The notes under the pieces: model-generated | Told to the model about the DNA's origin: nothing | What the model saw: only the letters and a program-made list of their open reading frames with translations | Databases searched by the model: none | Shown: positions 33,079-38,177 of the stretch, in pieces | Position numbering within the stretch: position 1 is the first letter of the stretch | How the letters are laid out: each line of letters starts with the position of its first letter | Made by a program: the position numbers and the translations under genes | DNA from: an uncultured Bacteroidales bacterium | GTDB taxonomy: Bacteria > Bacteroidota > Bacteroidia > Bacteroidales > WCHB1-69 | Reading direction: 5' to 3' | Assembly (NCBI GenBank): GCA_946409645.1 | Contig: CAMJXE010000020.1 | Coordinates: forward strand, 1 to 38,177 | DNA length: 38,177 nt

Positions 33079-34872
33079 ATGGCAAGTTATAAATACCACA
33101 TTCTGCTCTGCGGCGGTACGGGATGTACGGCCTCAGAAAGCCCCAAAATCAGAGAAAATTTCCAACAAATCTTGGCTGAGAAAGGTCTTGACGACGACGT
33201 TCAAGTGGTGACCACCGGTTGCTTCGGCTTCTGCGAAAAAGGCCCCATCGTGAAGATCCTTCCCGATAACACTTTCTACACCCAGGTGACCCCTGAAGAT
33301 TGCCTCGAAATTGTGAACGAGCACATCATCAAGGGTAGAAAAGTGCAACGTCTGCTTTATGAAAACCCCGAGGACAAGAAACACATTTCCGACTCCAAGC
33401 ACATGGGTTTCTACAAGAAACAGATGCGTATCGCTTTGCGTAACTGCGGTTTCATCGATCCCGAAAACATCGACGAGTACATCGCACGTGACGGTTACAA
33501 GGCTTTGGCCAGCGTTTTGGAACAACACGATCCCGCTGCCACCATCGACATCATTAAGAAATCTGGTCTCCGCGGTCGTGGCGGCGCTGGTTTCCCCACC
33601 GGTTTGAAATGGGAACTCTGCGCCAAGAACGCTGCCGATCAGAAATACATCATCTGTAATGCCGACGAGGGTGACCCGGGTGCATTCATGGATCGTTCCA
33701 TCTTGGAAGGTGACCCGCACTCCATCATCGAGGCTATGGCTATCGGCGGTTTCTGTATCGGCGCCACCATCGGTTTAGTCTATATCCGCGCTGAGTACCC
33801 GCTGGCTATCCACCGTCTGCAAGTCGCTATCGACCAGGCTCGTGAGTACGGCCTCCTCGGTAAGAACATCTTCGGCACAGACTTCGATTTCGACATCATC
33901 CTCCGTTACGGTGCCGGCGCATTCGTTTGCGGTGAGGAGACCGCTTTGATCCACTCCATGGAAGGTCAACGCGGTGAGCCTACCTTCAAACCCCCATTCC
34001 CGGCTGTTTCGGGTTATATGAAAAAACCCTCTAACGTGAACAACGTGGAGACCTTCGCCAACATCCCTGTCATCATCAACAAGGGTTGGGAATGGTTCTC
34101 TTCTATCGGTACGGAGAAGTCCAAAGGTACGAAAGTGTTCGCATTGGCTGGTCAGATCAACAATGTCGGTTTGATCGAGGTGCCTATGGGTATCACCCTT
34201 CGCGAGGTCATCTACGAAATCGGCGGTGGCATCAAGGGCGGCAAGAAGTTCAAAGCCGTGCAAACCGGCGGTCCTTCCGGTGGTTGCTTGACCGAGAAAT
34301 TCCTCGACACCCCCATCGACTACGATAACCTCGTGGCTGCCGGCTCTATGATGGGTTCTGGTGGTATGATCGTGATGGACGAGAGCTCTTGTATGGTTTC
34401 TGTCGCGAAATTCTATCTCGACTTCACCGTGGAAGAATCCTGCGGTAAATGTACGCCGTGCCGTATCGGTAACAAGCGTCTGTACGAAATCCTCGACCGC
34501 ATCACCAAGGGTAACGGTACGATGGAAGATCTCGCCCTCCTCAAGAACCTCAGTACGGTTATCAAAGACACCGCATTGTGCGGTCTGGGTCAAACCTCCC
34601 CGAACCCTGTATTGTCCACCATCGACAACTTCTGGGATGAATATGTGGCTCACGTGACTGAAAAGAAATGTCCTGCCGGTCAGTGCAAGGCCCTCAAGCA
34701 GTATGTCATCGACGCCGAGAAATGTAAAGGTTGTACGGCTTGCGCCCGCAACTGTCCGGTCGGTGCCATCAAGGGTACAGTCAAGATGCCTCACGAAATC
34801 AACCAAGAGCTCTGTATCAAGTGCGGTACATGTATTGAGAAATGTAAATTCGGTGCAATCAGTATTATTTAG
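33079..34872 (+). CDS. hydB: NADH-binding subunit HydB of a bifurcating [FeFe]-hydrogenase
   Basis: A 597-residue NuoF-like flavoprotein. Order: N-terminal thioredoxin-like [2Fe-2S] domain (CGGTGC, TTGCFGFC; ~1-100); NADH/FMN domain (GRGGAGFPTGLKW, NADEGDPGAF, GAGAFVCGEETALI); [4Fe-4S] site (ESCGKCTPCRIG, later ALCGLG); and two C-terminal [4Fe-4S] motifs (CKGCTACARNCP, CIKCGTCIEKC). In known enzymes this subunit splits electrons among NAD(H), ferredoxin and the HydA subunit. AAGGAGGTCAG before the ATG is a strong Shine-Dalgarno sequence. Confidence 0.5.
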   Translation: MASYKYHILLCGGTGCTASESPKIRENFQQILAEKGLDDDVQVVTTGCFGFCEKGPIVKILPDNTFYTQVTPEDCLEIVNEHIIKGRKVQRLLYENPEDKKHISDSKHMGFYKKQMRIALRNCGFIDPENIDEYIARDGYKALASVLEQHDPAATIDIIKKSGLRGRGGAGFPTGLKWELCAKNAADQKYIICNADEGDPGAFMDRSILEGDPHSIIEAMAIGGFCIGATIGLVYIRAEYPLAIHRLQVAIDQAREYGLLGKNIFGTDFDFDIILRYGAGAFVCGEETALIHSMEGQRGEPTFKPPFPAVSGYMKKPSNVNNVETFANIPVIINKGWEWFSSIGTEKSKGTKVFALAGQINNVGLIEVPMGITLREVIYEIGGGIKGGKKFKAVQTGGPSGGCLTEKFLDTPIDYDNLVAAGSMMGSGGMIVMDESSCMVSVAKFYLDFTVEESCGKCTPCRIGNKRLYEILDRITKGNGTMEDLALLKNLSTVIKDTALCGLGQTSPNPVLSTIDNFWDEYVAHVTEKKCPAGQCKALKQYVIDAEKCKGCTACARNCPVGAIKGTVKMPHEINQELCIKCGTCIEKCKFGAISII

Positions 34873-34887
34873 TGAAAGGTGAACAAT

Positions 34888-36675
34888 ATGGATACAATTA
34901 AATTAACAATAGATAATAGAGAAATTGAAGTGCCGAAAGGTACTACGATTCTTAACGCCGCAAAGCAGATGGGTATCTCTATCCCCACCCTTTGCCACTT
35001 TGAATTCAAGGGCATGGATGTCCACAACAGACCTGGTGGATGCCGTCTCTGTGTCGTGGAGGTCGCCGGTCGTCGTAACCTGGCTCCCGCCTGCGTCACC
35101 GAATGTATGCCCGACATGGTGGTCCGCACCAACTCGATGCGCGTGATCAACGCTCGCCGCACGGTGCTCGAGCTCATGCTCTCCGACCACCCGAACGACT
35201 GTCTGCAGTGCGCCAAGAGCGGCAAGTGCGAGCTCCAAGCTCTCGCTATCCGCTTCGGCATCCGCAGCAACCCGTTCGTCGGTCCCGACCACGCTCAGTC
35301 CAGCTACCAGATCGAGGTTTCTCCCTCTATCATCCGCGACATGAACAAGTGCGTCATGTGCCGTCGTTGCGAAATGATGTGTAACGAAATGCAGACCGTG
35401 GGTGCCCTCTCCGCTATCGAGCGCGGTTTCCCGGCCGTCGTTTCTACCGCTTTCAACCAACACCTCGACCACTCACCGTGTACGTTCTGTGGTCAGTGCG
35501 TGGCCGTTTGTCCTGTGGGCGCTCTTACCGAAGTCGATAACACCGCCAAGGTCATCCGCGCTATCGTGGATCCCAGCAAGAAGACGGTTGTCCAAGTGGC
35601 TCCCGCCGTGCGTGTGGCTCTCGGTGAGGAATTCGGCATGAAACCCGGTTCCATCGTGACCGGCAAGCTCACCGCCGCTCTCAAGGCACTCGGTTTCGAC
35701 TATGTGTTCGACACTGACTGGAGTGCTGACTTGACCATCATGGAAGAGGGTACCGAGCTCATCGGTCGTCTGACCAAATACCTCGGTGGTGACAAGAGCG
35801 TTCCGCTTCCTATCCTTACCTCTTGCTGCCCTGCATGGGTGAACTTCTTCGAGCACCAGTTCCCGGAAATGAGAGACCTTCCTTCAACGGCTAAGTCTCC
35901 TCAACAGATGTTCGGTGCCATCGCGAAGAGCTATTTCGCCGAGAAGATCAACTGCAAACGCGAAGATATGGTTTGCGTTTCTGTGATGCCGTGCTTGGCT
36001 AAGAAATACGAATGCGGTCGTGACGAATTCAAGGTGAACGGCAATCCCGATGTCGATTTCTCCATCACCACCCGCGAGTTGGCTGCCCTCATCAAACAAG
36101 CCAACATCGACTTCACGAAACTTCCGGACGAAGAGTTCGATAGCCCGCTCGGCGAATCCACCGGTGCTGCTGTCATCTTCGGTACCACCGGCGGCGTGAT
36201 CGAGGCTGCTGTCCGTACCGCCTACGAGGTGATCACCAAGAAACCCCTCCCGAAGATCGACTTCGAGGAACTCCGTGGTCTGGAAGGCGTGCGTAGCGCC
36301 ACCATCGACGTTGACGGTCTGCCGCTCAACATCGGTATCGCCCACGGTTTGAAGAATGCCCGCAAGCTGCTCGAAGACATCAAGGCTGGCAAGTGCAACT
36401 TCCACGCTATCGAGATCATGGCTTGTCCCGGCGGTTGTATCGACGGCGGTGGTCAACCTCTGCACCACGGCAACGGCGACATCATCAAAGCCCGTTGGGA
36501 AGCTATCTATCAAGCTGATAAGAACATGCCGATCCGTAAATCACACGAGAACCCGTCCATCCAAACTATCTACAAAGAATACTTGGGCGAGCCGTGCGGT
36601 CACAAGTCGCATGAACTGTTGCACACCCACTATTTCGACAGACAAACGACCGTTGAAGTGGATTTGAACAAATAA
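34888..36675 (+). CDS. hydA: Catalytic subunit HydA, [FeFe]-hydrogenase
   Basis: A 595-residue enzyme. The frame opens at GTG 34879, but ATG 34888 (MDTIKLTIDN) has the AAAGGTG ribosome site. Order: plant-type [2Fe-2S] (CHFEFKGMDV, CRLC, C); His/Cys [4Fe-4S] (HPNDCLQCAKSGKC); two [4Fe-4S] motifs (CVMCRRCEMMC, CTFCGQCVAVCP); H-cluster domain with L1 TSCCPAW, L2 MPCLAKKYE and L3 ACPGGCIDGGGQP; then the short C-terminal helix. All H-cluster ligands are present. It makes or uses H2 in the cytoplasm. Unlike Thermotoga HydA it has no extra C-terminal [2Fe-2S] domain. Maturases HydE, HydF and HydG are not in the window. Confidence 0.5.
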   Translation: MDTIKLTIDNREIEVPKGTTILNAAKQMGISIPTLCHFEFKGMDVHNRPGGCRLCVVEVAGRRNLAPACVTECMPDMVVRTNSMRVINARRTVLELMLSDHPNDCLQCAKSGKCELQALAIRFGIRSNPFVGPDHAQSSYQIEVSPSIIRDMNKCVMCRRCEMMCNEMQTVGALSAIERGFPAVVSTAFNQHLDHSPCTFCGQCVAVCPVGALTEVDNTAKVIRAIVDPSKKTVVQVAPAVRVALGEEFGMKPGSIVTGKLTAALKALGFDYVFDTDWSADLTIMEEGTELIGRLTKYLGGDKSVPLPILTSCCPAWVNFFEHQFPEMRDLPSTAKSPQQMFGAIAKSYFAEKINCKREDMVCVSVMPCLAKKYECGRDEFKVNGNPDVDFSITTRELAALIKQANIDFTKLPDEEFDSPLGESTGAAVIFGTTGGVIEAAVRTAYEVITKKPLPKIDFEELRGLEGVRSATIDVDGLPLNIGIAHGLKNARKLLEDIKAGKCNFHAIEIMACPGGCIDGGGQPLHHGNGDIIKARWEAIYQADKNMPIRKSHENPSIQTIYKEYLGEPCGHKSHELLHTHYFDRQTTVEVDLNK

Positions 36676-36715
36676 TTCTGTTTCAGTATTCATCAATAAT
36701 TAAAAAAACACCATT

Positions 36716-37213
36716 ATGGATAAGATAATTATCAAAATGAAAAAGGAAGTCAGCGACAAGATTATTGAGATCTGCGACAGATTCAATAATGCTCCTGGCG
36801 AATTGATTAACGTTTTGCACCAGACACAGGATTTCCTCGGCTATCTGCCTGCAGAAGCACAAGAGTTGATTGCTGAGAGACTGCATATCCCGACCGCAAA
36901 GGTCTATGGCGTTGTCTCCTTCTACTCTTTCTTCACCATGCAGCCGAAGGGTAAATATCCGGTCTCTGTGTGTATGGGTACGGCCTGCTACGTGCGCGGT
37001 GCCGAGAAGATTCTGGATGCGTTCGAGAAAGAACTGGGTATCATGCCCGGCGAGACGGACAAGGACGGTCTCTTCTCCCTCACCTCTTTGCGCTGCGTCG
37101 GTGCCTGCGGTCTGGCTCCCGTCGCCTTGGTTGACGGCAAGGTCTTCGGCCGCCTCGCTCCCGCGAACGTCAAGGCTATCGTGAACGAGTACAGAGAGAT
37201 GGATAAACAATAA
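36716..37213 (+). CDS. hydC: NuoE-like [2Fe-2S] subunit HydC
   Basis: A 165-residue NuoE/HydC-type protein: helical N-terminus (ELINVLHQTQDFLGYLP, VYGVVSFYSFF) and a thioredoxin-like [2Fe-2S] domain with CMGTAC and LRCVGACGLAP, so four Cys ligands. It completes the HydABC trimer core. The gene is last in the operon, while in the best-known hyd operons it comes first. It lies 40 bases after hydA. Confidence 0.5.
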   Translation: MDKIIIKMKKEVSDKIIEICDRFNNAPGELINVLHQTQDFLGYLPAEAQELIAERLHIPTAKVYGVVSFYSFFTMQPKGKYPVSVCMGTACYVRGAEKILDAFEKELGIMPGETDKDGLFSLTSLRCVGACGLAPVALVDGKVFGRLAPANVKAIVNEYREMDKQ

Positions 37214-37235
37214 TTCCTGATCTGTAGGATATGAG

Positions 37236-37268
37236 AAAGGCGCCGCAACCGCGGCGCCTTTTTTTTTG
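37236..37268 (+). terminator. Strong intrinsic terminator of the hydrogenase operon
   Basis: AAAGGCGCCGC and GCGGCGCCTTT form a perfect GC-rich stem with an AACC loop and a nine-T tail, 22 bases after the hydC stop. Confidence 0.5.
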
Positions 37269-37295
37269 TAGGGGCGAATCATTATTCGCCCCTAC
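37268..37295. repeat. GTAGGGGCGAAT palindrome
   Basis: GTAGGGGCGAAT and ATTCGCCCCTAC are perfect 12-base arms around CATT, directly after the terminator. It is another short intergenic palindrome, of a different subtype from GTAGAGACG. Confidence 0.5.
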
Positions 37296-37316
37296 GGGTT
37301 GTATATATAAAAAATG

Positions 37317-37324
37317 TATTTTTG
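37317..37324 (+). promoter_or_regulatory. Bacteroidetes -7 box for the MNT gene
   Basis: TATTTTTG fits TAnnTTTG, 21 bases before the ATG at 37346; this supports that start over the longer frame at 37322. Confidence 0.5.
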
Positions 37325-37345
37325 CCTTTGCAAAAGAAGACAATT

Positions 37346-37660
37346 ATGAATCGCAAGGAAATAGTGGAAAAAGCCAAGCAGGCCATCCGTTCTGTCGAGC
37401 CGGATGCGGAAATCATTTTGTTTGGCAGTGAAGCCCGCGGCGACGCCCGTCCCGACAGTGACATTGACCTGTTGGTGCTGCTGTCCGGCGACAAAAAGTC
37501 TGTTGACCGCGAACTCAAAATCAGCGGCCAGGCAATGCTACTCGAAATAGAAACAGGAGTTAACATCAGTCCTAAGATATATTTGAAAAAAGATTGGGAA
37601 AACAGGCCTTTTGTTACACCATTTTATCTTAATGTTATGAGGGAGGGCATTGCATTATGA
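37346..37660 (+). CDS. MNT-type nucleotidyltransferase-fold protein
   Basis: A 104-residue protein with the minimal nucleotidyltransferase motif GSEARGDARPDSDIDLLV (GS...G...DxD). In MNT/HEPN pairs this protein is the antitoxin and may AMPylate the HEPN toxin. It overlaps the HEPN gene as ATGA. It looks complete. Confidence 0.5.
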   Translation: MNRKEIVEKAKQAIRSVEPDAEIILFGSEARGDARPDSDIDLLVLLSGDKKSVDRELKISGQAMLLEIETGVNISPKIYLKKDWENRPFVTPFYLNVMREGIAL

Positions 37661-37893
37661 CACAACAGTGGGACAAAGAGAGTAGAGATGCTCTGATTGC
37701 ATATCGCATGAAACGGGCTGACGAAACCATGCAAGAGGCTGATTTAATGATCAAAGAAAGTCTTTATCATGGAGCCATCAACAGATTGTACTATGCCTGT
37801 TACTATGCTACTGTCGCTATTCTGCTAAAGAATGGCATTCAAGCACAAACCCACGCAGGGGTGAAAACCATGTTAGGAATTATAACATATTGA
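37657..37893 (+). pseudogene. 3'-truncated HEPN-domain gene
   Basis: The 78-residue product matches the N-terminal half of a HEPN-domain protein (MKRADETMQEADLMI, GAINRLYYACYYATVAIL, THAGVKTML) and stops abruptly with GIITY. Full proteins of this family are about 120-140 residues, and the C-terminal part is missing. A GTAGAGACGTGCC half-palindrome at 37902 begins 8 bases after the stop, so an insertion or deletion at that repeat probably removed the end. The toxin is likely inactive. Confidence 0.5.
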
Positions 37894-38177
37894 CGACGAT
37901 GTAGAGACGTGCCGTGGCGCAACACAAATAAAAAAATTATATGTATATTTGCATGTCGGGTTCACCGTTGCATTTGCAAGGGACAACTATAGAACAACCA
38001 AGCAGTTAGCAAGCACTTGGCAAGTATTTGCCATACATTTGGCATACCTCTGCCAGCGAGTTGAGTCGTCATTTGTTCGATAGTTCTTCGATAGTTCTTC
38101 GATAGTTCTCCGATAAAACATCGAAGAACTGTGATTTGCTGATTTTGGTTGTCACTTTTGAGCCTTACGACTGAACC
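37894..38177. other. Repeat-rich non-coding right edge
   Basis: No gene is seen. It holds the GTAGAGACG half-palindrome (37902), a TAnnTTTG box TATATTTG at 37944-37951, a loosely repeated TTGGCA/TTTGCCA stretch around 38007-38055, and the 11-base tandem repeat below. The box may serve a gene beyond the window. Confidence 0.5.
38075..38130. repeat. 11-base tandem repeat with inverted end
   Basis: GTTCTTCGATA occurs at 38083-38093 and 38094-38104, with GTTCTCCGATA at 38105-38115 and the partial GTTCGATA at 38075-38082. It is followed by ATCGAAGAAC at 38120-38129, the inverse of GTTCTTCGAT, so any unit can fold with it. Confidence 0.5.

Noticed and set aside
33775..34806. 343-residue minus-strand frame opposite hydB
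   Set aside because: It is antisense to a clear hydB; strong codon bias removes stops on the opposite strand. Similar long antisense frames lie opposite hydA and dnaJ.
38075..38130. CRISPR-like array
   Set aside because: Units are only 11 bases and directly adjacent without spacers, and no cas genes are present.

Overview
The window looks like a chromosome segment of an anaerobic, fermentative Bacteroidales-type bacterium. Reasons: TAnnTTTG promoter boxes sit before several genes with few Shine-Dalgarno sequences, many exported proteins carry type IX secretion (T9SS) sorting domains, there is a gingipain-like C25 peptidase, and there is an electron-bifurcating type [FeFe]-hydrogenase operon. 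No rRNA, tRNA or CRISPR array was seen.

Positions 1-12991 hold a polymorphic-toxin locus read mostly on the minus strand. From right to left: a lipoprotein gene; a small T9SS-sorted protein with a YD-like motif; a 1944-residue SpvB/FG-GAP/YD-repeat (Rhs, TcB/TcC-like) protein whose C-terminal tip carries an HExxH metallopeptidase-like motif; a signal-peptide protein in the immunity position; an OmpA-like protein; then displaced Rhs C-terminal cassettes, each a short copy of the GC-rich Rhs core joined to a different AT-rich tip and followed by a small, mostly membrane, candidate immunity gene. The leftmost cassette is chimeric and runs off the window. A divergent gene (12035-12991) encodes a four-helix membrane protein with LytTR-like and winged-helix regions. 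The 321-base gap between it and the toxin locus carries at least three copies of ATGTCGGAWTAAA beside promoters pointing both ways, so this protein is a good candidate regulator.

Positions 13100-23044 are mixed housekeeping and secretion cargo: a 2[4Fe-4S] ferredoxin, a small membrane protein with surE, a gingipain-family T9SS peptidase, a class I aminotransferase, and two adjacent large secreted repeat proteins of which one has a gliding-motility type sorting domain.

Positions 23300-32200 carry grpE-dnaJ, rsmE with an upstream ATPase of the AAA_14/DUF234 kind, a frameshifted T9SS surface protein, an Uup-type ABC-F protein, ridA and a SIMPL-domain protein. Two nearly identical 105-base elements with 20-base terminal inverted repeats (MITE-like) lie at 11054-11158 and 30835-30939.

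Positions 32500-37300 are the hydrogenase operon in the order hydD-like, hydB, hydA, hydC, closed by a strong terminator. At the right edge lie a MNT-type nucleotidyltransferase gene, a 3'-truncated HEPN partner, and a repeat-rich non-coding stretch.

The most unusual material is the Rhs tip-cassette array, an 81-base palindromic insertion kept in frame inside one cassette, and the paired regulator/operator region. [Format note: the original answer gave no feature confidences; the uniform 0.5 is a placeholder, not an estimate.]
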